Below are positions 36,008-48,271 of a stretch of 64,000 nucleotides of DNA, piece by piece. How positions within the stretch are numbered: the first letter of the stretch is position 1; the number at the start of each line of letters is the position of its first letter. The notes under the pieces were generated by a model. That model saw nothing but the letters and a program-made list of their open reading frames with translations, searched no databases and was not told where the DNA came from. Both the position numbers and the translations under genes were made by a program. Origin of the DNA: Tetrapyrgos nigripes (lineage: Eukaryota; Basidiomycota; Agaricomycetes; Agaricales; Campanellaceae); the NCBI GenBank assembly GCA_013368315.1, contig JAACJM010000320.1, forward strand, positions 1 through 64,000, read 5' to 3'.

Positions 36008-36483
36008 GTTCAAGGAGATGTATACTGGGATACAGGTTTGGAGAGGGGAGAGATGTCTTAGAGGCTGAGAACGTTGAGTGTTCCGTTGGGTGTGTCGATT
36101 GCGTTGAGCGATTCGTGGGTGCTGGGTGAGTGTCTCCAATTTGTTTTTCCTCTTTTTTGTGTCCTTTTTGCTTTTCTCCCCTGCTACACTCGAGTTTCTC
36201 CCCCCGTTTCCGATCACTACTTTTCCACCTTTATATGATACAAACATGTTAACTATCGTTTCTCTCACTATTTGCTATCAATCTTCGATATTATAATGGC
36301 CGTATCTCTCACTCCTGGTCCACCCTCATCCTACTCTCTGTCACTGAGCGGATGACGCTGTCGCCGCTTCCAGCCTCATTTATTCAGCTCTATCTTCGGC
36401 TCTCTTGCCATGCCTGGGAAATTTTATTTTTTTCAAAAATTAGCCATGTGCTACGTGGACCAGAGAATTGGGCTATAGGCATT

Positions 36484-36560
36484 CTTCTGGTAGCCTAGTG
36501 GTTATATTGTGATCCTTCAGACTGAGAGGTCACAAGTTCAATCCACATTTTGTACAGTTC
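36484..36560 (+). repeat. tRNA-like sequence, possible SINE head or tRNA relic
   Basis: TAGCCTAGTGG fits an RNA polymerase III A box and AGTTCAATCC fits a B box, about 45 bases apart. A full cloverleaf does not form well, so it is not called as a working tRNA. Confidence 0.35.
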
Positions 36561-37901
36561 TGTAATATCCTTTTGTCACAGCGGATGCTTGCCCTAAGCA
36601 TTTATTTTCTAGTACAATGTCCCACAAATGAAAATGCACTGTTCAAGCCCCTATATATGAATTTTTTGTCACCTGCAGCATGCTTCCAACTGCACAAATC
36701 CTACAAAATAAGCAATATAAAAAGAGCTTCGCATCTTGCAGGTGATGTTTTCATACAATGTGAACTTCTCTGTGTATTCTATAGCTTCCTATTCATGGAC
36801 TGATTGTATTTACAAAGTGGCTATGAATCACTGTAGTATTTTTTTTTTGTATCCTTGAATTTTGAATAACATTTGAACATCTGAAATATTAGACACACTA
36901 GCATAGCTATCAAGAAACAAGAAATGTAGATTTTCTCCAATATCAGATGTTGTGTCTCTCAGATATGCATCACCACATTTTTAGTGATTTGTCTGTCTTT
37001 GTTCAGTAGGTAAGAAATATTTCAAAAGAAATGAACAAATAAATGGAAATTCCATCTCAAAATAACATCTACAAACATCTACAATGTATAAAAGTGGTCT
37101 CTGAACAGTGAAGCCTCCTTGGAGGCAAAAAGCAGCTAATTTGCATGGTTCACTGGCCACCAAATGACGCAGAACCATATTGGGAGCTGCATGTAATCAT
37201 GATTTGTCTTATTTCCCCATTAGGTTCTGGCCAGAACCAAATCGGGTTCTGACCCTTCCCAGACACCGCATGAGACCCCTATCTTCACCTCTGCATCACA
37301 CCTCGTTTATATACGCCTACATGTCGGGTTATCCAAAGCAATACTCAATGTATACCCAACGAAGCCAATATATACAATATATACCTGAGGTGACAGCTTA
37401 GCTGAGATTAGATATATGGTAGGACATTCAATGGGTTTTTTGGGTGGGTGGGGGCTGAGACGGCGGCCACAGGACTGGGACTGGGGACTGTGGGCTGAGT
37501 CTGGCGTGTTTGGCGAAGAAGTGGTGTCCTCATATTGACTATGTACAGTTTTTGATGATACTACCCAATCAATACCGAATATAAACTCGATTTTCAACTT
37601 ATTTCACCTCCGTTGGCTTCTTTCATTTGTTGATCTTCAAACACTTGGTTAAAACTCAGTTCAGCATCTGAGTTGCTGCAGCTTGCTCAGGTTAGGCAAG
37701 GCTCAGGTCTCCCTAAATGAAAGTTTTGCTCTTGCGCAAAGCTATATGAACTGGTCATGTGCTTCCGACACTTTTCGTTTTTTCGCGCTACATCATACCA
37801 CTGACACTTTGACATTTTACTGCTATAATTAGTTCTTACCCGGGTTAGTTGTCTTTCTTTCCTCTACTGAGGGCAGAGTTATTGATTAAATCCCCATAGA
37901 A
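36561..37901. other. intergenic, nothing recognised
   Basis: AT-rich sequence between the tRNA-like relic and the NB-ARC gene. The short frames at 36573, 37180 and 37307 show no motif. Confidence 0.45.
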
Positions 37902-40900
37902 ATGTCTCGAAGAAACCTCAGCAATATACCAGATCCCAGAATTGAGGAAGGAGATGAAATCAGTATTCCTGGCATAAAGATTGGACGGCTCGAGCCTGCG
38001 GAAGGGTTCAGTAGCTTTGCAGGCTACTGGAGTCATGAATTCAGAGAGCAGAGGAGTTCAGCTTTTGGAACTCGTCAATACAAATATGGGTGGACTCGAG
38101 ATAAGAAGAGATTTGTTGAGAAAAGATCCTTAAGTCATCTTGCTTTTGATGCTGAGCTTTCAAGACCAGACAATCGGACAAGAGATGAAGATAAAGATGA
38201 AGATGCAATGGTTGTGGATGGATTAGGTGGTGACCAGGAAAATATTAGTGCTCCATTCAGTATGTCACTTGATTCTGAAGAAAGTGATGATCAGAGGAAA
38301 GGCACAGGAGCAAGCAAGCATGATCCCAAAGAGCCCAGGGGTTCTGACCAGCAACAAAATATCCTCAAAGTTGTAAGACAGGCTGATGTCAGGTTTGTAC
38401 CTTAAATTTCAGACTGATAATCCCAGTAATTTACTCACTTGAAATTTGAACTTGTAGCCTGTTTGCTGAAGCAAAGAAATTTTCTATCAACAAAAGTCAA
38501 ATCAATGTTGTGGGAAGAGACCAGTATAACACACACAACTATTTTGGAGAACAAGGTAAGATGGAATGTCTGGTACACATAAATTAACTAATATTTCCTA
38601 TGCAATAGGTAAACATTTCCATCTGCCATAGATATTGAAGCTGAAACAGATCTATAGTAGGTGCATCTGAGTCTGCGATCACTTCAAAGAAGGTGTGTCT
38701 TTCAAAATTTGAAAGCTAATTTAACCTTTTAAAACTGATAATCTATTCATCAACTCAGAAAATTACATATGAGTAAGCTATTTGTATGTCTTCAGTAAAT
38801 AAATTTCTTATGATACTTTCCACCAGTGATATACACTTTGCAACACCTCCACCACCTAAGATCTTCATAGGAAGAGATGATCTTGTCAATGAAGGGGTGG
38901 AAATTCTCTGTGGAAGGGGCCAAAACCATTTGGCAATTCTTGGACCTGGAGGAATTGGAAAAACATGTCTTGCACTTGTCATCAGCAATAAGCCAGAAGT
39001 TCAGGCAAAGTTTCAGAAGTTTCATTTCTTGCCTTGTGACATTCTGGAGGATCAGAATGGTCTCATTCAAGGTCTGGTTCAAGTATTAGGACTAAAGATG
39101 CAGGAAGGAAAAAGCCAGCATGACATCTTATATGGCTATCTTCAAGGCAATCAAAACCCTCTTCTTTTTATCTTCAATAATTTTGAAACACCTTGGAATT
39201 ATAAGGATGCAAGAACAGAGGTCAAGCATTTTATTGAAAAGATTGCTGAGTTCAGCTGTGTCACTCTCATTGTCACCATGAGAGGCATGGAAGGGCCAGG
39301 AGACATTACATGGAGGATACTTGGAGAATCTCAGATTCCAGTGCTATCAAGGGAAGCAGCTAGAGAAGCATTCTACCAGATTTCCAGAAAGCTCAAAACA
39401 GAGGATCATTCTGAAAAAATTGATCATCTCAATGATCAGTTGGACTGTGTTCCTCTGGCAATTAGACTCATAGCCCAGCTTGCCAAAAAGATTAGTCTAG
39501 AGAATTTGCTCAGGAGATGGAATGAGTTAAAGACTAAAATACTCTCAGAGTCTGGAGCACAGCCAGGAAAACTCACAAATGTGGAATTTTCTATAGAATT
39601 ATCTGTCAGACTTCTTGATCCAGCTGCAAAAGATCTCTTGGGAGCATTGTCATACTTACCAAATGGGATACCTTACTGGAACCAAACACTGAGCAAGATG
39701 TTGCCTGATGTTCCAGAGCCAGAAATCAAAGTATTTCAATTGCTGGATTGCTCACTTGTGCTTGAAAAAAGTGATGCACTCATGATGCTAGCACCAGTCA
39801 GAGAGTACATTTCAGCTAGATATAATATCTCAGACTTCTTCCATAGCCAGATTGAGGTATTTTATGTGGAAATGACAGAAATTGTATCAACTGATACAAA
39901 ACCAAGGGAAGATTTGGATTTGCATATGTTGAATCTTTTTAAGATATTTGCCCAATATGAAGGTCAGGGAGGGCAAGAAAAGGCTGCGTACTGTCTTCAA
40001 ACTTTGAGGTATATATATTATGATCAAGACAAGTACATTAATGCTGCAAAATTCTTGGCAGAAGCTAGAGTCAAGTTGCAAGACATCAATGATAAATATC
40101 AGGCAGCAGAATGCCTGCAGAAGATGGGTGAAATTCACAGAATGCAAAGCAGATACAAAGAAGCAATATCCATGATATCAGAAGCCAAATATCAGTTTCA
40201 GAAGATGGGCAATGATAAGAGTACTGCAAACTGTTTGTGGAGTCTGGGTGACATTTATAGAATGCAAGGCAAATATAGTGATGCAACAGAGACACTGTCA
40301 GAAGCCAGGGTTCTTTCTCAGAGTATAGGTGACCAGAATCGCACTGCACACTGTTTGTGGAGCCTGGGTAACATTTACAATATGCAATCCAAATATAGTG
40401 AGGCCACAGAAACACTATCAGAAGCCAGAGTTCTGTACCAGAGCATAGAAAGTCAGAGTGGTACTGCAAAATGCTTGTGGAGCCTGGGAGAAATGTACGG
40501 GATGCAAAGCAAATATAGTGAGGCCACAGAAGCACTGTCTGAAGCCAAGGATTTGTACCAAAGCATAGGAGATCAGAGAGGTACTGCAGAGTGTTTCAAA
40601 GTCCTTGGACAGATACTGTACTCACAGGATCGATTGGATGAGGCTATACCATCAATCCTCGAAGCATATAGAATTAATTCCTATTTAAATGATATTCGTG
40701 AGATGTGTAGATGTTTGGAAGACTCAGGAGATATATATAGAAGAATGGGTCAATATGAGCTGGCAAAGCAAGCCTTCATAGATGCACTGGGATCTTACTC
40801 CCAGCTTCAGTCTACAGATCATTATTCTATGGGATGGTGTCTTTATCGTTTTGGTAGGCTTTTTAAGGACATGGGTGAGTTTACTGAGGCTACAAAGAGG

Positions 40901-41011
40901 TTCCAGGAAGCTATGGATATCTTTGTATCTCATGGGAATTTGGATCAATATGTGCCTATGTGTGAAAAAGCTCTGAAGGGAATGGAGAGTCTCATTGAGG
41001 TTGCTGAGTAA
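37902..41011 (+). CDS. NB-ARC/TPR receptor-like (fungal NLR) protein
   Basis: Three exons (37902-38392, 38458-38555, 38796-41011) join in phase to 934 codons. Residues 1-163 are an acidic, unrecognised N-terminal part; the next stretch (VVGRDQYNTHNYFGEQ) is a linker. The nucleotide-binding domain has GRDDLV, Walker A GPGGIGKT (about 246-253), a Walker-B-like LLFIFNNFETPW (about 319-330, Asn where Asp is usual), TLIVTMRG, and CVPLA in place of GLPLA. From about residue 593 to 830 there are tetratricopeptide repeats with an exact 40-residue period (CLWSLGxIYxMQSKYSEATETLSEARVLYQSI). Such proteins are thought to sense non-self and oligomerise on ATP binding. The second intron (240 nt) is long for this genome. 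A shorter start at the ATG 38786 is possible. Confidence 0.82.
39983..40706 (+). repeat. 120-bp tandem repeats coding the TPR array
   Basis: Six units with a 120-bp period. The units around 40200-40590 are most alike, with SQSIG/YQSIG, CLWSLG and KYSEATE recurring every 40 codons. This suggests recent unit duplication or conversion. Confidence 0.8.
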
Positions 41012-41331
41012 ATGTGTATCTTTTTTTAAACCAGTTCTCTTTGACATGTAGTATTGTGCACCAATTTGATTTGACCATATACATAGCTCTGATCTGGTCA
41101 TTATCTACTTTCTCTTGAAAGCTTGAATAGTTGAAAATTTGAAAACCTGAAAGACTCACCATAAGTACAGTAAATACTAGGTAGCTCTTGACCTTTTCAC
41201 TTACAACCTGTGATGAATAAAATTTCTCCATCAACATATTAAGATCTGCATGAGAAAGTTCCTCACTTGTTGCTATGGTAACTCCACAACTGTACCCCAA
41301 GATTTGCCCATTTGAACCTTGATGAGTTGAC

Positions 41332-42020
41332 TGGTCTCTTCAGATTGCTGAATTTGCAGGTCTGAAATGCTACATTAGTACTTAGTGAAACATTGATCTG
41401 TTCAAATTGCTGAGTTGGTAGGTATGAAGATGCTACATTAGGACTTAGTGAATTGTTGATCTTTTCAGATTGCTGAATTGGTAGGTCTGAAAATGCTACA
41501 TTAGTACTTAGTGACTCGTTGGTCTGTTCAAATTAGACAGTTTGCGCTTTTTGGTCACGTGTGAGATCCACGTTGCACGTTTCTGCTGTGACTGAAAATT
41601 ATGTTGCGCATTTGCTGGTACTGTCGTGTCATTTCTGTCCTTCTGCCATCACACATAATCACTATGTCTCTTTGAACACGCGCACAGAAAGCAAGGGATC
41701 TGCATGCTGACCAAGATACTGACCAAGAAGGCTCTGAAGAACTGTCTAACCCTGAACCCGAGCCATCTGACCACAAAGGAAATGACTTTGCTGACCACAA
41801 CTTGCATATGGAAGAGGATGTGGATGTGGATGGGACGTCTGAGAAGGTTTGAGGCGCTGAATGATGGCAGATGCAGGTCAAAGCACAGCCTACATGAGGT
41901 TGACATGTTGACATGTGCAATGCATTTTTCAGTTGCGTGTGAAAAGCGCAACATACATTTCGCATGTGATCAAAAAGCGCAAACTGTCTATTGCTGAGTT
42001 GATTAGTATTTAGTGAATCT
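41332..42020. repeat. 63-bp tandem repeat, fourth unit split by a MITE
   Basis: Units begin at about 41332, 41395, 41458 and 41521. Each contains ctg(a/t)tcaaattgctgag-like and ctacattag(t/g)acttagtga stretches. The fourth unit is interrupted after ggtctgttcaaatt and resumes at 41990 as attgctgagttg. Confidence 0.85.
41535..41989. mobile_element. 455-bp MITE with 3-bp target duplication
   Basis: Inverted ends begin AGACAGTTTGCGCTTTTTG and end with its complement, with imperfect pairing for about 10 more bases. ATT flanks both sides (41532-41534, 41990-41992). Neighbouring tandem units show the empty site ttcaaattgctgag, so the duplication is directly seen. A 3-bp duplication fits PIF/Harbinger-type elements. 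No transposase is inside. The interior holds an acidic coding-like stretch (41690-41850). Confidence 0.8.
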
Positions 42021-42079
42021 GCTCAGGACCTGCCATCAGCAGACTATTTGGGTGAATCTTCTGCTTTGCTTTAGGACCC

Positions 42080-42905
42080 TTTTTTCCATTGAAGACCAGT
42101 TTTGTGTCCTTCTTCTGAGTATTTTTCTGTGGGTTTTGAGCATTTTTTGAGTGTCCCAGATGGAGTGGTTGTACTTCTGCTGGTTGTCCACATAGAGAAG
42201 CTGGAGGTAAATATGTTTAGCTCAAAGCAGACAGAATTCAAGAAAGGGGTTCTCACCATTCAGATTAAAACCAGAATTCTCATCAGGTTTGGCATCTGAT
42301 GATGTACAGGCACCAGTATTTGTGATACCCTTCATACACCAATCTTCCTGTGCAAAGGGATTTCCACACCCCTTCTTCTCAAACATCTGAAGGACTGCAT
42401 CTAGTTCCGACTGGACTGTAGCATCTGTACGAGCTTGAGAGTGTTGTCCTTTCTCCACCTTCTTAGGATTGCTGAAGATACCAGCAGCTTGTTTCCCACA
42501 TTTGGCACATATTGTCTCCAACTCTACCCTATCATGAAAGATATGTTTACAATTTCAAGATACTACTACTCACTATGATATTCCTCCACTGAAACAAATC
42601 GCTCTTGCATGATGACTGCCAAAATATGCTTGCATGTCTTTCCAGACTGTGTCCACTTCATACAGGAACATTGGAATGTCCCATCAGGTCTTTCTGTCAC
42701 TTTATGAGATGGTACTGAGGCTTGAGATTCTGTGGAAGACTTGTGAGATGATTTGTAGTATATATTTGAAGATCTTACTGTCTTGGCCATCTGTGCCTGA
42801 TTTTTCAGATTAATAAAGACATCATAAGACGGCAAAGTGAAAATATATTGCCACATACGAGAATTACCATTGATCTTTGCATCTCCAGGCAGGTTGACTG
42901 AAAAG
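42080..42905 (-). pseudogene. SWIM zinc-finger protein, C-terminal exons
   Basis: A minus-strand frame (42856-42566) contains CSCMKWTQSGKTCKHILAV, a SWIM zinc finger (CxC...CxH). After an intron near 42540-42580 it continues as LETICAKCGKQAAGIFSNPKK and a charged tail (42521-42222), then a further exon (to about 42080). SWIM fingers end MULE-type transposases and related proteins in fungi. No transposase core lies directly upstream. It may be the severed 3' end of the MULE gene at 48.7-51.4 kb or of a second element. Confidence 0.6.
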
Positions 42906-45663
42906 AGTCAAATGGATTCAATGTGAAAACCAAACTGATTTTGATAGTATTCTTGTGCAGCCAGCTTTCACTTCACATCAGCAATGGTGTTGTTGCCAGT
43001 AACCACTTCCCCAACATTGTATTAGAAACCATTGAGATAATCAGGACACAAATAAACCCTCACCTAATGCCACACTGCCCTGGGTCATACCCTGTACAAA
43101 AATTGTAAATGGTTCACTGTTGGCAGTATGCTTCAAGGAAGCTAGCCTCAAAGCTGTGATGATTGAGTTGGGAGAAAGAGAGGAGGCAACAAAGACATTG
43201 CAAATAGCAATAAAGTCTTTCTGCTGGAGTGCTAGAAATTGGGATTGTTAGCTGTGCCAAAACGTCAGAATACTGAAGTGCACTGTATACCAGACAAATA
43301 ACTGCCAAGTACATTCCAAGTCTGGCCCAGCCTATATAGACGTAGCATTAATACAAAGACTTCAGCCATAAGTAAACAGGTCTATTAAGTACTTGGAGAC
43401 ACAGCATTAATACAAACTTGAAGACTATGTAAGACAGTCAGTAAGTGATGAGTCTACGAATGACAAAAAGACCGTACTCACTCTCAGATGGAAATAGATG
43501 TACTCTATCTTGACTTTGGATGGTGAAGAAAAAAGACTGGATGTAAAGTATGAGGTACAAACATCGAAGCAGCCAAGATGATCAAAGAAAAATCAAATGA
43601 GACCTAGCTGTTGATTATCAGGATTTACTTGAGGGGAAGTGCTACAATGTCAACAATGTGAAGGAAGGGATGCACAATAAATCAACATATTGAATCTACT
43701 GAGTGAGCCCCTCACATTACTCATGGAACCCCTGATGGAATAAGAAGTGTGGAACAAGCACCGTGATAATGATTGGAAGAACTAATGGCACCCACTCCAT
43801 GCTACAGGCAACTGACAATGACACATTTCACACATGACCTTACTCTGAGCAGGGCTATAAGATTTACAGCCCCTAGTATTCACATAGGGATGATTGACTC
43901 TCTCTAGCTCTTAGCTCTCTAGAGACAGGGTTTGTATTTAGGAGTTTGTTATGGGAGAGGTGACAGGGAAGGAGTGGTCACATGCTGAGATACCAGGAAT
44001 TGGTATCTGTTTTAGCACTGTAGACTCCTGGTAGAAGTCACATGATAGAAATGACATCATATGCCAACTATTGGGAGAGTTGGGGATCCACTCCCTGGCT
44101 TGTTTCCTCATGACATCATTTACCCCTGTAGGGTATTCTGGCTGTGTGAGGAGGTTGTAGGGTGTTCTGGAGAGACATATAAGCTTGTGTGACAGTATGT
44201 GGAGTATTTCATTCTAAATCTCTTGTGTTTTTATTCATTTATACATGTATATTACTTGTTTCGTCATTCTCAAGCCATTGTGGCATATAGTTATAATATG
44301 TGTACATTTTAGATTGTCCAAGGTCTGTAGGTAGGATTAGAAGAAGTATAAAAATGTACTAAGTAGATTTGAAAAGACAAGACTTCCCTTTCCCATTCAA
44401 TCTTCCTGTCTCAGCCACCTTCTGTAAACCCATTATTCCATCCATCACCCATCTTTCACTCATCCCACCTCCCTCTCCAATTCCTCAGATTCTACCTACA
44501 AACCATCAACCCCTAGGAGCCACCCTCGAAGCTCAAGTCTGCTAAATCCTTGTGGATTTGGTGTAGATTTTTGAGTTCTTTATTCACCTCGCATCACATG
44601 CAATCCAATCTCATTACTTGTTTCATTATTGCTACTACAACCTGGTTCATATCTGCCATAGATGGTCAAAGCTCAAAAAAGTACAGTGAAGGGGAAGGTT
44701 GAGATGTGAGATAAGAGAAATAACCCAAAAGCCACAGAAAAATCTGGAAAAATGGATCTGCAGAAATGGTCAGCGTCAATTTTCACTGGGCATTGACAGT
44801 TGCAGTGAGGAGAGGACAGGAAAGAATGAAGAATCTAGACAGTAGCTAAATGAGTGTTTGTGTAGTAGGAAGATGTGGTAGGACGCACCATAAAAGGTCA
44901 TTTACAATCAAGCTGAGAAGGTTAATCTGAGATGATGTCCCTCTAAACCTGTCTCTACCTGACTTCTACATTCCCCTTGCCCTGTCACTTTCCTCACTGA
45001 GTCCTTATCTAAACCCTCCTCAATGATCCCCCTTCCCGTCAAATGTCACTCGCATAAACAATGCTTTGGTGCTGAAGGGTTGTAGTGGCACTGTACTATT
45101 CACTCTATTTCCTTCTAGGCCCATAATTTGGACCAGAACAAAAGGATGAAGCAGGTTGCAGGATATGAAAAGAATGGTAGAAAGGAAAACTTACAAAAAG
45201 AAACAATGCTCACCAGAGATGAAGGTGGCCAAATGCAGACGTGTTTAAACCAAGAGCCATTAATGCCACCTGACACTTGATTGGTTTGTTTGGTTAAGTT
45301 GTATGACAAGACACGTCAGACTGACATGTCTCCAGACATGGGCCTCATTGATCTCCTCTGTTCCTTAGCTTCTGCTTCAGCCAGTCAATTGCCTTCCTCA
45401 AAAGATCTTTTATATTATTCTTAAGGCTGCATTTGCTTTGGAGTGATATGATTCTGCAAATTTTGTATGTTTATCCTCCATGTACTCCCTCATCACATAA
45501 AATTACACTCCGTGATAACTCTCACAACTCTTCCACCTGAGTTACAACCAGATTGCAGCTCAGTTATAATCATGTTATGAGAGTTATAACCCAGTTGTAT
45601 TGGACTAGTAGTCCAATATAATCCTCAAAATGGGGTTGTCATGGAGAGTAAATTTGTGTGATG
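42906..45663. other. AT-rich stretch, no gene supported
   Basis: A minus frame near 43250-43110 (TIPISSTPAERLYC) looks coding-like but could not be extended. A stretch from about 43948 (tgttatgggagagg) with acatataag downstream resembles an LTR, but no partner or target duplication was found. Confidence 0.35.
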
Positions 45664-45922
45664 CTATCAGGGAAACTGTTGGGCTAGGATTATGGCCTTG
45701 ATCTTGTGGAATTGGTTCTTATAAATCATCCCATTGAGGAATAGAAGCATTTGGGGTGATATGAACTTGCAGCTCCTGTGTGGCTATCCTCCATGTACCC
45801 CTATCAGGGAAACTGTTGGGCTAGGTTTCTGGCCTTGAATGTATGGGACAGAGGTTTTATAAGTGATGTGCTTCCTATAGAACATTCAATTAAGGAATAG
45901 ATGGCTTTGAGGTAATATGAAC
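45664..45922. repeat. imperfect direct repeat, about 139-bp period
   Basis: Both copies begin tatcagggaaactgttggg and end with aggaatag...ggtgatatgaac or ggtaatatgaac. Confidence 0.7.
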
Positions 45923-45948
45923 ACACAGTAGAATTAGTACCCCTCATT

Positions 45949-46386
45949 GAACCCTTTACAGAATGTTGTAGTACTGATGAAACCCATTGTAAAGCTGCTG
46001 CTAAATATATAAATGTACAAAGTACTCATTGAGCTCTTTAACAGTTCTCCTAGTACTAATCAAACCCATTGTAAAGCTCATTGTGTTAAATATGTAAAAG
46101 TAGAAGTACTCATTGAACCCTTTAATGATTCTCCTAATACTAATGAAACCCACTGCAAAGCTGATTGTGTGTCAATTGAACCCTTTAACAATTCTCTGAG
46201 TACTAATGAAACCCACTCCAAAGCTAATCTTGTGTCAATTGAACTCTTTAAGGATTATCCTAGTACTAACGAAACCCACTGCAAAGCTAACTTGTGTCAA
46301 TTGAACCCTTTAATGATTCTCCTAGTACTAACAAAACCCACTGCAAAGCTGATCTTGTGTCAATTGAACCCTTCAATGATTCTCTT
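45949..46386. repeat. 63-bp minisatellite, array 1
   Basis: About seven units of the type gaacccttt...ctcctagtactaa...cccactgcaaagctgatcttgtgtcaatt. Because 63 is divisible by three, the array is open in several frames (EPFNNSPSTNETHCKADxVSI); this is not evidence of a gene. Confidence 0.88.
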
Positions 46387-46443
46387 AGTATAAACTGTGC
46401 CACCACACAGTACATTTGAGTGACTCACTGATAATACTGTTTT

Positions 46444-47410
46444 ATGTCAATGGCAGAAGACCTATTCCTGATTACTGATCCAGAAGACCTCAATTCTCTA
46501 TTTCTTGCCTCTGTCACATTCATGCCATCGCATACTCCTATCCCAACAATGTCCAACAATAATAACAATCCTAACCCCATTGGTAACCCCAGCAACTATA
46601 CCACTATTCAAGAGTTGCTGGATGATGCCAAGTTCAACAGCAAGAATTACATCTCTTGGGCAGTGTCAATGAAGAGGCAAGTGAAGCTGAAAGGTCTCGA
46701 CTTATACTGGGAAGGACATATTACTATACCATCTGAACCTCCAAACCTCGATACATTGCTCCCTACTCCTGTCAGCAGCTGAATGCCCAACTTTCTCCAG
46801 TAAGAAATTCACGAATCAGTTGCATACCTTACGATCTGGGATAATGTCAAGAATCCAGAATCACTTGGGTTCGACAAAGGAAAGAAGTCTCATGAATTAT
46901 GGGATTTCTTGAAGAAGGAATATATGCTGGTGAGCCACTTGGCTCAACAGAGGAGGGAGGAGGCATTGCGAAGTTGCCAATATACTGGAGGTGATATTAT
47001 GGGGGATAATGGGTACATGACAAAGTTTAGACTCCTATGGAAACAGGCTACCGATGTCAGAGCCAAGATCAAGGACCCACAATTCCTGACTATGTTCCTT
47101 GACTCATTCCCTCATACCCCTGAATGGATTCCTATCGTGGGTTCGTTACTCACAGATACAACAGTCACATTCAACATTGCAGCCAAGTGGAAAGGAGGTG
47201 TTCAAGGCTATCCTGCATGACCAAACACTTCAATACTGTGTGGGCTTGGATTTGAGACATGGTTTATGAGGGGGAGTTGGAGTTTTGTCATACTCCTTCA
47301 GAGGAGAATCTTGCGGATGGGTTAACAAAGTCGTTGAGTTGACCATTGTTTAAGAAGTTAGTCAAAGGGCTCGGATTGACTGTAGCTAAGGACTAAGGAC
47401 TCAGGGGGAG
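46444..47410 (+). pseudogene. deleted Copia element: gag joined to the end of pol
   Basis: The first part codes a Copia gag of the UBN2 type: FNSKNYISWAVSMKRQVKLKGLDLYWEG, HELWDFLKKEYMLVSHLAQQRREEAL and FLDSFPHTPEWIPIVGSLL, in two frames. At about 47215 it passes directly into the last residues of RNase H. These are TKHFNTVWAWI, DMVYEGELEFCHTPSEENLADGLTKSLS and LFKKLVKGLGLTVA. Protease, integrase and most of reverse transcriptase are gone. A purine tract (cagggggag) and an LTR follow. It is a different Copia family from the element at 29.5-36 kb, on the opposite strand. Confidence 0.8.
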
Positions 47411-47788
47411 TGTTGAGAACATGAGTCCCTAGATAGGGATAATTTCTGTTATTTCCTTTTCTGATATATCTGTTTCTTTCTTTCACCTCCTAATACTTTA
47501 TACCGGTACCTATATTCGTGATCCATAGTTATCCACCTCACATATACCGACTTGTACTGTACCTACACCCCAGTCATTTCCACTATCTTCATGTGGACTC
47601 CTGGGGTGTGTATATCTCTTATTTCTTCTTATACTCTTTACTGATTATATTTATATACAGTACCTACATACATACGTACTAACATGTACCTATTCTTACA
47701 GGTACTGTATCAATCAAGTTGTTTCCACTATCTTTGTGGACTCCTGGATACCTAAATACATACATACTAACATGTATCTATTCTTACA
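47411..47788 (+). repeat. 3' LTR of the deleted Copia element
   Basis: It starts TGTTGAGAACATGAG right after the purine tract and ends ...ctattcttaca, where minisatellite sequence resumes. It contains an internal duplication of tactaacatgta(c/t)ctattcttaca. No 5' LTR is present. Confidence 0.65.
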
Positions 47789-48080
47789 AACCCACTGCAA
47801 GCTAATCTTGTGTCAATTGAACCCTTTAACAATTCTCCTAGTACTAACGAAACCCACTGCAAAGCTGATCATGTGTCAATTAAACCCTTTAACAATTCTC
47901 CAAGTACTAATGAAACCCACTCCAAAGCTAATCTTGTGTCAATTGAACTCTTTAAGGATTATCCTAGTACTAACGAAACCTACTGCAAAGCTAATCTTGT
48001 GTCAATTGAACCCTTTAATGATTCCCCTAGTACTAACAAAACGCACTGCAAGGCTGATTTTGTGTCAATTGAACCCTTCT
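47789..48080. repeat. 63-bp minisatellite, array 2
   Basis: The units match array 1, in the same order of variants (ccaaagctaatctt unit, then ctctttaaggatt unit, then actaacaaaac unit). A lone further unit lies at about 49096-49152. Confidence 0.85.
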
Positions 48081-48271
48081 GTTGTAAACTGCTACAGTTC
48101 TTTGTCCTCCTTCTTCTTCTACTTCATTATTGAACTCATTTTCTGATCATTCGTCTATTGCATTTCCTCTTATATTACTGACCTCAAACTTTATAAAACC
48201 TGTCAAACTCTATAATAACTGTCAATCAATCTTCCATTCCATTGATCCTATCTTTACCCTACATTTCTCCA

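Noticed and set aside
43948..44280. Solo LTR
   Set aside because: TG start and a TATA-like stretch are present, but no clear 3' end, partner or target duplication.
45949..48133. Long open frames (EPFNNSPSTNETHCKA repeats) read as a repetitive protein
   Set aside because: The 63-bp unit is divisible by three, so frames stay open automatically; no start context or partner exons.
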